Source of the DNA: an uncultured Marinobacter sp.
Lineage (GTDB): Bacteria; Pseudomonadota; Gammaproteobacteria; Pseudomonadales; Oleiphilaceae
Assembly (NCBI RefSeq): GCF_947488835.1
Contig: NZ_CANLBK010000002.1
Location: 434,001 to 498,000, forward strand
Length of the DNA stretch: 64,000 bases
Reading direction: 5' to 3'
How positions within the stretch are numbered: position 1 is the stretch's first letter; the number at the start of each line of letters is the position of its first letter. A program made the position numbers and the translations under genes. This document shows, piece by piece, positions 44,714 through 52,556 of the stretch. A model generated the notes under the pieces. That model saw only the letters and a program-made list of their open reading frames with translations. It did no database searches and had not been told where the DNA came from.

Positions 44714-45139
44714 ATGAAAGAATTCTATATCAGAAATAAAGTTTCGAAAAATAAATGTTTAAGATACAGCTGCGAATTTGGTCCCGTTGAAGAGGTAGAT
44801 GTAGGCTCTGTATTATTAAATCCTAGGATGAAAGCGTGTTATGTGCGATTCTCGAAAGGGTTCTTGGGAGTCATAGGGTCAGTTTCTGGTCCAGTTTTAT
44901 TTTTTAATGATCGTAGGTTTTATTTTTCGAATCCTAATTGGAATGTAAAAGTTGAGAATAAAAATGTGTTCTATTTATTTGAAAATGGAATTGAAGTTTT
45001 AAAAGAAAAGTATAATTCGCCCCCGTTGGACGAGCTTGATCCTTGGTCTGATGAGGAGTCTGAAGATTTTTTTATTTGGTTAGAAGCAAAAAGAAATGAT
45101 GAGGAGTTTATGGAAATGTGGACGTTGTGTAAGGTCTGA
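44714..45139 (+). CDS. Putative immunity protein for the Rhs fragment 2 tip
   Basis: A 141-aa protein I do not recognise. It has no signal or clear membrane helix; FLGVIGSVSGPVLFF is moderately hydrophobic. The end is acidic (DELDPWSDEESEDFFIWLE), common in immunity proteins that neutralise basic nuclease tips. Base composition is clearly AT-richer than the chromosome around it, as is that of the toxin tip. It begins 3 bp after the Rhs stop, without a good ribosome site of its own, so translation is probably coupled. Confidence 0.7.
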   Translation: MKEFYIRNKVSKNKCLRYSCEFGPVEEVDVGSVLLNPRMKACYVRFSKGFLGVIGSVSGPVLFFNDRRFYFSNPNWNVKVENKNVFYLFENGIEVLKEKYNSPPLDELDPWSDEESEDFFIWLEAKRNDEEFMEMWTLCKV

Positions 45140-45181
45140 TTAACGCATGAGGAAACCCTTGTTAACTCAGTTTGAGTCCAA

Positions 45182-45243
45182 GTGTAATCCTCCCGTTTTT
45201 AACCCTCTACTCAACAAGGCGGAAGAAAATGGAGGGGTTACAC
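45182..45243. terminator. Imperfect inverted repeat downstream of the immunity gene
   Basis: GTGTAATCCTCC (45182-45193) pairs with GGAGGGGTTACAC (45231-45243) with one bulge. A smaller hairpin, ACTCA-GTT-TGAGT, lies just before at about 45,168-45,180. Neither has a proper T run. They could end transcription weakly or mark a recombination edge: the acyltransferase duplicate begins at 45247. Confidence 0.3.
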
Positions 45244-45246
45244 AAG

Positions 45247-45573
45247 CAGCTCACTGACCACTCCCGCTCAAACCTTTAACCCGCTGCTCCAGCATCTCGG
45301 CATTCGCCTTTTCTGCCGAAACCGGCTCGCCAGCCGCCAATTCGATCCGCGACCAGAACCGTTTCGGAAGGTGGCTCAGTGCTGGCCCGCGGCAGTGGCT
45401 GAAAAAGCTACCCCAGGGCCCGCTTAGCGCCATGGGCACAACCGTTACAGGCCTGCGCTGCAGGAACATCTCTACGCCATTTTTGACGGTGCCTATTTCC
45501 CGTCAGAAGTCAGCTTCCCTTCCGTGAAAATACACACCACGTTTCCAGCATCCAACTCTTTGTCGATGCGCTT
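45247..45573 (-). pseudogene. Duplicate of the 3' end of the MFS-acyltransferase gene
   Basis: This 327-bp stretch is about 85-90% like 47,528-47,854, the last 105 or so codons of the minus-strand MFS-PlsC gene, including its stop. It has frame-breaking changes (for example near 45,498) and no upstream part, so it is dead. It lies between the immunity gene of Rhs fragment 2 and the cut edge of Rhs fragment 3, and marks where the array once bordered the chromosome. Confidence 0.88.
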
Positions 45574-45578
45574 CAAAT

Positions 45579-46775
45579 GAGCAACTCATACACGACCCGG
45601 CCGGCAACCTGTTGGAACAGAATTTGGGCCCTTCGACTGGTCAAACCGCCAATGTGCGCAGTAACCGGCTCACCATGCACGGTGACAGCCATTTTGAATA
45701 CGACGAATTCGGCAACCTGATTGAGGAGCGGCGCGGCAAAGGCCAGAAACTGGTTACTCGGTATACCTACAACTGCGAGCACAGGCTTGATAGCGTCACA
45801 ACGCCGGATGGCAGCACTTGGCACTACGAGTACGATGCCTTTGGCCGCCGTATCCCAAAAACCAACGGCCTGATTCGTACTGAGTTTCTGTGGCAGGGCG
45901 ACCGACTCATTGCCGAAGAAACCGGGGATGATTATCGAACCTACCTTTACGAACCCGACAGCTTCAAACCCCTGGCGCTGGTTGAGGGCCACGGCCCGGA
46001 TGAAGCCAAGGTTTATTACTACCACCTGGACCATTTGGGAACGCCCCAGGAACTGACCAATCAACAGGGCCAACTTGTCTGGTCAGTCACCTACCGAGCC
46101 TACGGGAATGTTGTTCAGCAGCAGGTTGCTGAGATTGATAACCCACTGCGCTTCCAGGGCCAGTACCACGATGTGGAAACCGGTCTGCATTACAACCGTC
46201 ATCGCTACTACAACCCCAATACCGGGCGATTCATCACGCCGGATCCGATTGGCCTTGCGGGTGGGTTGAATAATTATCAGTATGTGCCTAATCCTACGGG
46301 GTGGGTGGATCCGTTGGGGTTGGTGAGCAAAAAAGGTGACTGTCCCGGTCCATCAAATCTGAAAGTTCCATTAGATGAATATAATGCAATCCGAGCCCGC
46401 TCTTTGGTTAATCCGGAATCGGACACGTTGGTTCTTGGTAAGTACACTCCTACAGTAACGAACGGTGTTGAGGACTGGAGGACACCTGGTGCAGACTCGT
46501 ATATCACTATGGCGGAAAAGGAGGGGGCGTCATATTTTTCGCTAGGTTCCGAGTGGGGGACTATTCAAAATAAGTATGATTTGTCAGATCAGGAGATGTT
46601 TGATCTTTTTAATGTTCCCGTGCTGGACGATGCATATAGAAATGGAAAACTTGTGAAGTTTTCTCATGATCCACGAGAGTATGATGGGTTTATCAGGCAA
46701 GAGTGGAATTACATTAAAAAGCACTACAGCGTAACGCACCTAGTCAAGAGCAAGGGCTTTTACCATGCCAAATGA
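45579..46775 (+). CDS. Rhs fragment 3: 5'-truncated Rhs with toxin tip
   Basis: The Rhs sequence begins abruptly at EQLIHDPAGNLLEQN, joined to the acyltransferase duplicate; the first possible start is TTG 45612, without a ribosome site. The core is almost the same as Rhs fragment 1 but keeps the 53 codons lost there (LYEPDSFKPLALVEGHG and YYYHLDHLGTPQELTN). After WVDPLGLVS comes a 150-residue tip (SDTLVLGKYTPTVTNGVEDW, ASYFSLGSEWGTIQNKYDLS, SVTHLVKSKGFYHAK). Similar tips occur in Rhs and CdiA-type polymorphic toxins, from memory; the activity is unknown to me. The 113-aa gene downstream overlaps it by 11 nt. Confidence 0.8.
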   Translation, partial: EQLIHDPAGNLLEQNLGPSTGQTANVRSNRLTMHGDSHFEYDEFGNLIEERRGKGQKLVTRYTYNCEHRLDSVTTPDGSTWHYEYDAFGRRIPKTNGLIRTEFLWQGDRLIAEETGDDYRTYLYEPDSFKPLALVEGHGPDEAKVYYYHLDHLGTPQELTNQQGQLVWSVTYRAYGNVVQQQVAEIDNPLRFQGQYHDVETGLHYNRHRYYNPNTGRFITPDPIGLAGGLNNYQYVPNPTGWVDPLGLVSKKGDCPGPSNLKVPLDEYNAIRARSLVNPESDTLVLGKYTPTVTNGVEDWRTPGADSYITMAEKEGASYFSLGSEWGTIQNKYDLSDQEMFDLFNVPVLDDAYRNGKLVKFSHDPREYDGFIRQEWNYIKKHYSVTHLVKSKGFYHAK

Positions 46776-47106
46776 TACTAACGTAAAAATAGCAGAGAAA
46801 CTGATAAAAGACTTATCTGTGTTTTTTGAAGATGCTGGTGATGACTTCGTTATAATCGAATCAACAGACTATCCAATGATGATGGTGCAAATAGAATTTA
46901 CAGTATATAACTATTTTTTGGCGAGGTTGACGCTACAGAGTAAATCGATATCGTTTTCAATTATGAATTGTGGGCAGTGTTTGAAAGTCACTCAAGGAAT
47001 GGTACCGCTTGAAAACCTTGCAAATGAAGTGGCGGAATTCGACGAGAATATTAGGCTTCGGATACCAGATAAATACCTTTCTGCAAAGCCATGGATCAGA
47101 AATTGA
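46765..47106 (+). CDS. Putative immunity protein for the Rhs fragment 3 tip
   Basis: A small 113-aa acidic protein without signal peptide or clear membrane helix. I do not recognise it. It has an N-terminal helix (KIAEKLIKDLSVFFEDAG) and a strand-rich middle (VQIEFTVYNYFLARLTLQ). The 11-nt overlap with the toxin tip and low GC support a toxin-immunity pair that moved together. Its translation is probably coupled to that of the Rhs tip. Confidence 0.7.
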   Translation: MPNDTNVKIAEKLIKDLSVFFEDAGDDFVIIESTDYPMMMVQIEFTVYNYFLARLTLQSKSISFSIMNCGQCLKVTQGMVPLENLANEVAEFDENIRLRIPDKYLSAKPWIRN

Positions 47107-47166
47107 TGGCAGGTGTAAGCCAGGGGCTGCAGGTATATGCACGCATGTTCTGAGCGAGGAAACCTT

Positions 47167-47538
47167 ATGCTCGGTACACATCGTGTGACCTATGACGGGG
47201 ATAATTCAAAAATAACGTGGGAGTACAACGGAAGTAGGCAATCCATCGAGCTAAAGGCCGCAAATCAATATGCTTTGGATGAACAAACTGGTTTTATTAT
47301 TGTCCTCACTGGTGCCCACGTAGTGCCTGATAATTTATACCTCATCAGTGTCGAAGATGGGAGTTGTAAGTCGGTGCAACAGCCATCAGGTTTTGCCTTC
47401 TATTACCTCACCAATCATTCAAAGCTGGGGGTATCGGTTGTATGTGTATCAGACGATCCGGTGGAAGGCTGGCGTGACTGGCATTTTTCATTCGACCCTG
47501 CATCCAATAACTTAATCAGAGCCATCCCAGCTCACTGA
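47167..47538 (+). CDS. Small hypothetical protein at the array edge
   Basis: A 123-aa beta-rich protein without signal or membrane helix (MLGTHRVTYDGDNSKITWEY; FAFYYLTNHSKLGVSVVCVS). GCGAGG 7 nt upstream supports ATG 47167; the frame also opens at 47137. I do not recognise it. Its position after the immunity gene suggests a second immunity or an orphan of the array. Its last 7 bases overlap the convergent acyltransferase stop, and its own end lies in the duplicated stretch, so the C-terminus may be a product of the joint. Confidence 0.6.
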   Translation: MLGTHRVTYDGDNSKITWEYNGSRQSIELKAANQYALDEQTGFIIVLTGAHVVPDNLYLISVEDGSCKSVQQPSGFAFYYLTNHSKLGVSVVCVSDDPVEGWRDWHFSFDPASNNLIRAIPAH

Positions 47539-49409
47539 CCACTCCCCCTCAAACCTTTAACCCGCTGCTCCAGCATCTCGGCATTTGCCTTCTCCGCCGA
47601 AACCGGCTCGCCAGCCACCAATTCGATTCGCGACCAGAATCGTTTCGGTAGGTGGCTCAGTGCCGGCCCGCCGCAGTGGCTGAAAAAGCTACCCCAAAGT
47701 CCCCGCAGCGCCATAGGCACAACAGGCACGGGCCTGCGCTGCAGGATAATTTTAACGCCGTTTTTGAAGGTGCCCACTTCGCCGTCAGATGTGAGCCGGC
47801 CTTCCGGGAATATACACACTACATTGCCAGCATCCAGCTCTTCGTCTATGCGGTCGAAAGCTGCGTCGTAAATCTCAGGCACTTTAGCCTTGGGGCCGAT
47901 GGGAATGGTTTTGGCGAGCCTGAACAGGGCACCAAGAATGGGCATTTTGAAGATCTGGTGGTCCATCACGAATCGGACCGGGCGGCGTACCGCGCCAGCG
48001 ATTACAAGCGCGTCCATGTAAGTTACATGATTGCAAACCAGCAGCACCGGGCCTTCTTCCGGAATCTGGCGAAGGCCTTCATGGCGCACACGGTAGATGG
48101 TGTGTGACAGTATCCAAACGATAAACCGCAAAGCGAATTCCGGAACCTGCTGGTAAACGAAGCCAGCTACGATCAGGTTCATGATGGAGAGCACCAGAAA
48201 GAACTCTGGAATACTGAGTCCGATCACGCCCAGCATTAAAATACCCATGCCAGCGCTGACTACCATGAATAGTGCGTTGAATACGTTTAGTGCCGCAATT
48301 ACGCGGGCCCGCTGGGGTTCCGGGGTTTGTTGTTGTACAAAGGCATAGAGCGGCACGATAAACAGGCCGCCAAAAAAGCCTATGCCCAGAAGATCAATGG
48401 CCAGTTGCCGGTGTTGGCTGTCGGTGACGAGCATCCACCAGTCGGTCGGCACAGGATTGGCGGGCATATTGAAATACAGGTCAAGCCCGAACAGGCTGAT
48501 GCCCAAAGAGCCGATGGGCACTATACCCAGTTCAATGCGGTGCCCGGATAGGCGTTCGCACGCCACGGAGCCCAGTGCGATCCCAATGGTGAATACGGCG
48601 AGCAGCAAGGTGACAACGGTTTCGTCGCCCATCAGGTCGGTTTGCGCGAAGCTGGGAAACTGCGTGAGGTAAGCAGCGCCTAGAAACCAGAACCAGGAAA
48701 TGGCCATGATGCACAGCAGTACGGAGTGGTTCTCGGCCGCCAGTCGCATCAGGTTCCAGGTTTCTTGCAGAGGCCGGAAGCCAATTTTCATATGCGGGTT
48801 GGTTGAGCCCGTCACCGGAACTTGTCGTGCGGCCAGATAACCAACAATGGCAAGAGCCACTACTCCGAACGCGGCCAGTTTCTCCGGCTGCTCGCTGCCC
48901 ATTAACAAGCCAGCTGCAAGCGTACCCACCAGGATTGCAACGAAGGTGCCCATTTCTACCAGAGCATTGCCGCCTACGAGTTCATCATTTGTGAGCACCT
49001 GGGGCAGGAGGGCGTATTTGACCGGCCCAAAGAAGGTGGATTGCATGCCCATCAGGAATAGTAACAGCAGTAGAGCTTCATACCATCCGTGCCAGAGGCC
49101 AACGGCGGCCAGCACCATGATGGCAATTTCCGCCAGTTTTACCCATCGGATAACCTGAGATTTTTCGTACTTGTCGGCTAGCTGGCCAGCAATGCCCGAG
49201 AACAAAAAGAACGGCACAATGAACACGAAGGCTGCGATATTCACCGCCACATCAATCGACAGGCCCATCAAGCCGCCTGCGGTATAGGTGATTAAAAGCA
49301 GCAGGACATTGCGGAACAGGTTGTCGTTGAAAGCGCCGGAAAATTGCGTGAGGAAAAACGGCAGGAACCGGCGCTTTGAAAGCAGCCGAAACTGGCTGTG
49401 ATCGTCCAT
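47532..49409 (-). CDS. MFS transporter fused to PlsC-type acyltransferase (LplT-Aas-like)
   Basis: A 625-aa fusion. Residues 1-410 form an MFS unit with about 12 helices (FLTQFSGAFNDNLFRNVLLL is the typical LplT start). Residues 430-600 are a 1-acylglycerol-phosphate acyltransferase domain with NHVTYMD (the HX4D catalytic motif) and CIFPEGRLTSDGEV (FPEGR, phosphate binding). In E. coli LplT flips lysophospholipids that Aas reacylates; here both are in one chain but the acyl-ACP synthetase part of Aas is missing, so the acyl donor must come from elsewhere. Probable role: repair of lysophospholipids. AAGGGAT precedes the ATG. A broken copy of its end is at 45,247. Confidence 0.9.
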   Translation of the reverse strand: MDDHSQFRLLSKRRFLPFFLTQFSGAFNDNLFRNVLLLLITYTAGGLMGLSIDVAVNIAAFVFIVPFFLFSGIAGQLADKYEKSQVIRWVKLAEIAIMVLAAVGLWHGWYEALLLLLFLMGMQSTFFGPVKYALLPQVLTNDELVGGNALVEMGTFVAILVGTLAAGLLMGSEQPEKLAAFGVVALAIVGYLAARQVPVTGSTNPHMKIGFRPLQETWNLMRLAAENHSVLLCIMAISWFWFLGAAYLTQFPSFAQTDLMGDETVVTLLLAVFTIGIALGSVACERLSGHRIELGIVPIGSLGISLFGLDLYFNMPANPVPTDWWMLVTDSQHRQLAIDLLGIGFFGGLFIVPLYAFVQQQTPEPQRARVIAALNVFNALFMVVSAGMGILMLGVIGLSIPEFFLVLSIMNLIVAGFVYQQVPEFALRFIVWILSHTIYRVRHEGLRQIPEEGPVLLVCNHVTYMDALVIAGAVRRPVRFVMDHQIFKMPILGALFRLAKTIPIGPKAKVPEIYDAAFDRIDEELDAGNVVCIFPEGRLTSDGEVGTFKNGVKIILQRRPVPVVPMALRGLWGSFFSHCGGPALSHLPKRFWSRIELVAGEPVSAEKANAEMLEQRVKGLRGSGQ

Positions 49410-49485
49410 GATGTTTATCCCTTATCAATACTTGGGTCGCGAATCTGCCATAAACCGGATCGCTACGCAGGGTGTTGGCTTGTGT

Positions 49486-49892
49486 TTATTCCGGTAGGTC
49501 GCACGCGTAAATTACGTAACTTTTGCTCAGCCGATCGTGAATCAGACGACCGCTCAAAAAGGCATTAATGAGCCAAATTGCATTCCATAGCAGCGCGGTA
49601 GTAAATATGAATATCAGCAAGCGTGCAAGGCCTCATGGCGGCCTCCGCGAATAAGTAGCGCATCCTGTTCTTCAGCCTCTTGCGGGTCCGGGTGAGCAAT
49701 AAACTTGTCGGCCCTGGGTGGTGGCGCCTCTTTTGGTCGAGCGGTTGGACGGCTCTCATTGATAAATTCAGGGTCGTATTCAACGCAGTCGGGCAGGAGC
49801 GTTATTTTATCGAAAAATCGCTCCCTTGTTGGTACTCTTCCGCCCCGGTGATTCACTAGGCACTCGTGATAGGGTGCTTTCAAGGAGAGCAA
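49486..49892 (-). pseudogene. Possible small membrane protein gene with a frameshift
   Basis: On the minus strand a 92-codon frame from about 49892 (VEYDPEFINESRPTARPKEA, Pro-rich) ends at TGA 49614. In the neighbouring frame the same region goes on with LARLLIFIFTTALLWNAIWL and INAFLSGRLIHDRLSKSYVI up to TAA 49486, a clear membrane helix and a plausible end. One missing base near 49,630 would join both into a one-helix protein of about 135 aa. It may be a real pseudogene or a sequence error. The start is uncertain because the divergent gene begins at 49895. The remaining stretch 49410-49485 is empty. Confidence 0.4.
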
Positions 49893-49894
49893 GG

Positions 49895-50845
49895 ATGCCC
49901 AAATTTTACTGTCTTATTTCGCTGCTGTTTATGGCTGCATGTAACCCAGTTCAGGACTTTTCCCGGCTGACGTTCGATATACCTGTCCAAGCCAATCGGG
50001 GCTATACAGGGTCAGACCCGGAAAAGGTAAATCTGACCTACGCCATGAGCATAATTAACCTGCTCAAGGAACATGATATCGATCCCAAAGCGGTCAAAAT
50101 GCGGGTTGATCGAGAGAATAGCCATGCAGTAATTCTCAGTATTCACGAAAGTGGCTCACATGAAGAAAAATTGGAGAGCTTTGAGGGAGCTTTAAAGGAC
50201 ATTGTTCATGCGCGAGGGATTTTGCCGCTGAAACTCACGCTCAATGTCTATCCGCCATCTCCGGACAAGGCTGGTTCTGGCTCGAAAACCTTGGAGGTGT
50301 TACATGGACGTGAGGTGGAGGTGAGTCTGGAAGGTCTGGGGTTAAGTCACACCTACGGAATGGCGGAGACACTACAGGATGCTTTCTCAGGCACCCAGCC
50401 ACAGGCAGAAGCCTTCTGCTCCGTGACTGCAAAATTGAGCCCGGCGCTTCCTTTTACCTATTTGCAAGAGCGTGCCCGTGGGGCTGGTGAAAACGGACGC
50501 TTCACAGCATCCACAAAATCCTATTCTGGCGAGTTTCATGCGGATCTTGTTTTTAATGATGAGAACATGCGTAAGATGGTGGAAAACCAGGATGTGTTGC
50601 TTGCCATGCCATTTGATAGCAGTGCCAAGGTGAGTATGTTCAAAGGGCATCTGAACCAGATTGCTCTGCATATTGGGTCTGTGGGGACTTTCGATTTCAG
50701 TCATGCAGGGGTCGATAGTGTCACTCGTTCCAGATTGCGAAACCGCTGCGAGGATCTGGCGGTAAAGATGGGCAGGCCCTTCACCTTTGTGATAGGTGAC
50801 AGCCTGGACCGCTTGGCATCGGTAAGTTCGCTTCTGCCCCATTGA
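49895..50845 (+). CDS. Hypothetical lipoprotein, 316 aa
   Basis: The signal MPKFYCLISLLFMAAC gives a lipobox MAAC (Cys 16), so a lipid-anchored envelope protein. AAGGAGAGCAAGG precedes the ATG at 49895; the frame opens earlier at 49826 but only this start gives a signal. Two similar-looking halves each hold strand-rich segments (KVNLTYAMSIINLLKEHDID; RGILPLKLTLNVYPPS). Cys residues in AFCSVTAK and RNRCEDLA could form a disulfide. I do not recognise the family. It stands alone between the acyltransferase gene and the two-gene unit at 50,965. Confidence 0.7.
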   Translation: MPKFYCLISLLFMAACNPVQDFSRLTFDIPVQANRGYTGSDPEKVNLTYAMSIINLLKEHDIDPKAVKMRVDRENSHAVILSIHESGSHEEKLESFEGALKDIVHARGILPLKLTLNVYPPSPDKAGSGSKTLEVLHGREVEVSLEGLGLSHTYGMAETLQDAFSGTQPQAEAFCSVTAKLSPALPFTYLQERARGAGENGRFTASTKSYSGEFHADLVFNDENMRKMVENQDVLLAMPFDSSAKVSMFKGHLNQIALHIGSVGTFDFSHAGVDSVTRSRLRNRCEDLAVKMGRPFTFVIGDSLDRLASVSSLLPH

Positions 50846-50890
50846 AAGTTACGGGAGACTGCCGGGTAAGCTCAAGGCAAACATCCCACA

Positions 50891-50919
50891 TTGAGTTCGC
50901 GAGGTGATAGCTCTATAAT
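50891..50919 (+). promoter_or_regulatory. Sigma70 promoter for the 50,965-52,508 gene pair
   Basis: TTGAGT (50891-50896), 17-bp spacer, TATAAT (50914-50919): a near-consensus promoter, 45 bp upstream of the first start codon. Confidence 0.75.
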
Positions 50920-50964
50920 TCCGCCGTTTTAGCAGCGTGATGACCCATGGAGGGGACAGAGACG

Positions 50965-51165
50965 ATGAGGGAATCCCGCGCCACTCTTGCGGAAGATGCC
51001 TACCTGCCGGATATGTTCCGGGACATGCTGCTGCGTGATCCCAGTATTATGTCGACCTTTCAGCTAGTCCAGTCAGGGTTCCCTCTGGTCCGCTCACCCG
51101 GGCTTTCATCAATTGAAACTATTAGGTTTATGCGATCGGCGGGGAAAGCGTCGGCACTGACATGA
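50965..51165 (+). CDS. Small protein, 66 aa, coupled to the membrane protein gene
   Basis: ATG 50965 lies 9 nt after GGAGGGGAC (another ATG is at 50947). The peptide (MRESRATLAEDAYLPDMFRD ... SSIETIRFMRSAGKASALT) has no membrane helix or known motif. Its TGA overlaps the next ATG (ATGA), and a strong promoter precedes it, so it is likely a real first gene that sets translation of the membrane protein. Function unknown. Confidence 0.55.
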   Translation: MRESRATLAEDAYLPDMFRDMLLRDPSIMSTFQLVQSGFPLVRSPGLSSIETIRFMRSAGKASALT

Positions 51166-52508
51166 TTGTGGCATTTAAAGTATTTAATATATTATTCTTT
51201 TTATACGCCTTGTATAAAGTAACGACCATTTTCTACACCTCCGTATGGTGGCGAATCCATCGGCGCTCTGATGTTAAGTTGGCAACCGAGCTTAAGAATA
51301 ATTCTCAACCCCTTTATCACTTGACTGATTCGCAGCTCAATCTCTTGGCACGCCTGCTGAAGAGAGAAGGCATTTACGAGAAAAAACGCTTTGATAAGCA
51401 GCTTTTGAGCGCAGAAGTTTACTGCATTGAAAATGCCGACATTACGAAAAAGGACTGGTTGAAAAGCAATTCAGAGCTTTGTGTTGCCCACAAGGTTAAC
51501 GGTTTTGAATTGTTTATTCCCGGGCGATTTAAGTTTATTGAGATGCCAGAACCGATTAAAGAAATCAGGGTGGTATTTTATGGCCACATTGCCGTACTTG
51601 TGGAAGCGCCGGGCCTTTTCGATATTTATCAGGAAGAAGAGGAGGCCTTGCCGTATGAGCCTTATGTCAGAGTAACAAAAACACCAGTTGCCTTATGGCA
51701 TGACGTTAGTGCTCAGGACGCCCGGTTTAATATAAAGGGGGCTGGTGAGGGATGGATCACAGAGCCGTTAGGCAACTCTGGCTTACTGGTTTATCGCCGG
51801 AATCCGGTGATTGAGGGAATACTTTTTGTTACTGCCGTTTCCGGCGGGCTTTCTGCCTTGGTCGCTGGAATTGCCTGTATTGCAGCGGGTGATGCCTTAG
51901 GCTTGCCGAGCTTCTTTTTTCTCTGGGCAGCCATCTGGTTTTTACTTGTTCTTTTGTTCTGCGTTTATGAGGTGCGCCTCGTCAACAGAGAGCCTGTGAT
52001 ACTCGCAGACAGACATACAAAATCATTAAGGATCTTTGATACCGAAAATGTATGCTCGGAACTTAAATGGGATGAGATCTGGCTACGGTTTCAAAACGAA
52101 TCCGGCTGGCCCGTCGGTGGAATGATGGAGGTGTTGAATGCTGCACATATCCATATTTATCGTGGAGATGTGATGATTGAGCCGATTATTTCAATGAGGG
52201 TTCCCTACTACCAATCATCTTTTGCAGTGTGGAATAGTATTTCCGGGTTTATGCAAAATGACTTTCAAGGGGAAGATGGCACTTTCGAGATAGGAAATGA
52301 CGGTAGTCGGAAAAGTGTATTGGTTTCAGGTTGCCGGCGGTTCGTTGGCCACGTTAAGAATAATTACCTGAGCAAGGGCCTTGCCGCGCAGTTTGGGTGG
52401 GCTTTGGTAACGTTCGTCACCATGGGACCTTTTCCCTTTTTGGTGGCGGAATTGATAGCCAGGCTGAGATTTCGTCGGGCATCGCGTAGCTGTATGGATT
52501 TATCCTAA
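51162..52508 (+). CDS. Unrecognised membrane protein, 448 aa
   Basis: One N-terminal helix (IVAFKVFNILFFLYALYKVT), a soluble part of about 180 residues, two close helices (about 222-245 and 250-275) and a second soluble part with PVILADRHTKSLRIFD and ELKWDEIWLRFQNESG. A last hydrophobic stretch is FGWALVTFVTMGPFPFLVAE. The pair of helices followed by a strand-rich domain with a conserved W recalls family A/B of the array (FNRQRREV ... PWEELVAWI), but the similarity is faint. GC is lower than in nearby housekeeping genes. It is coupled to the 66-aa gene. Function unknown; an immunity-like role is only a suggestion. Confidence 0.7.
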   Translation: MIVAFKVFNILFFLYALYKVTTIFYTSVWWRIHRRSDVKLATELKNNSQPLYHLTDSQLNLLARLLKREGIYEKKRFDKQLLSAEVYCIENADITKKDWLKSNSELCVAHKVNGFELFIPGRFKFIEMPEPIKEIRVVFYGHIAVLVEAPGLFDIYQEEEEALPYEPYVRVTKTPVALWHDVSAQDARFNIKGAGEGWITEPLGNSGLLVYRRNPVIEGILFVTAVSGGLSALVAGIACIAAGDALGLPSFFFLWAAIWFLLVLLFCVYEVRLVNREPVILADRHTKSLRIFDTENVCSELKWDEIWLRFQNESGWPVGGMMEVLNAAHIHIYRGDVMIEPIISMRVPYYQSSFAVWNSISGFMQNDFQGEDGTFEIGNDGSRKSVLVSGCRRFVGHVKNNYLSKGLAAQFGWALVTFVTMGPFPFLVAELIARLRFRRASRSCMDLS

Positions 52509-52556
52509 GCACCGTAGGCTGTTTGCGTGGACAGTTACAATGGTCTACTCCCAGCG

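Noticed and set aside
45160..45245. An attC-like recombination site or mobile-element end near the inverted repeat
   Set aside because: The core RYYYAAC/GTTRRRY pair of attC is not arranged correctly and no integrase or transposase gene is in the window. I keep it only as an imperfect hairpin.
32309..47531. Insertion sequences or a transposon as cause of the rearrangements
   Set aside because: No transposase frame, terminal inverted repeats or target-site duplications are seen; the joints are explained by short direct repeats and by homology between Rhs and immunity copies.
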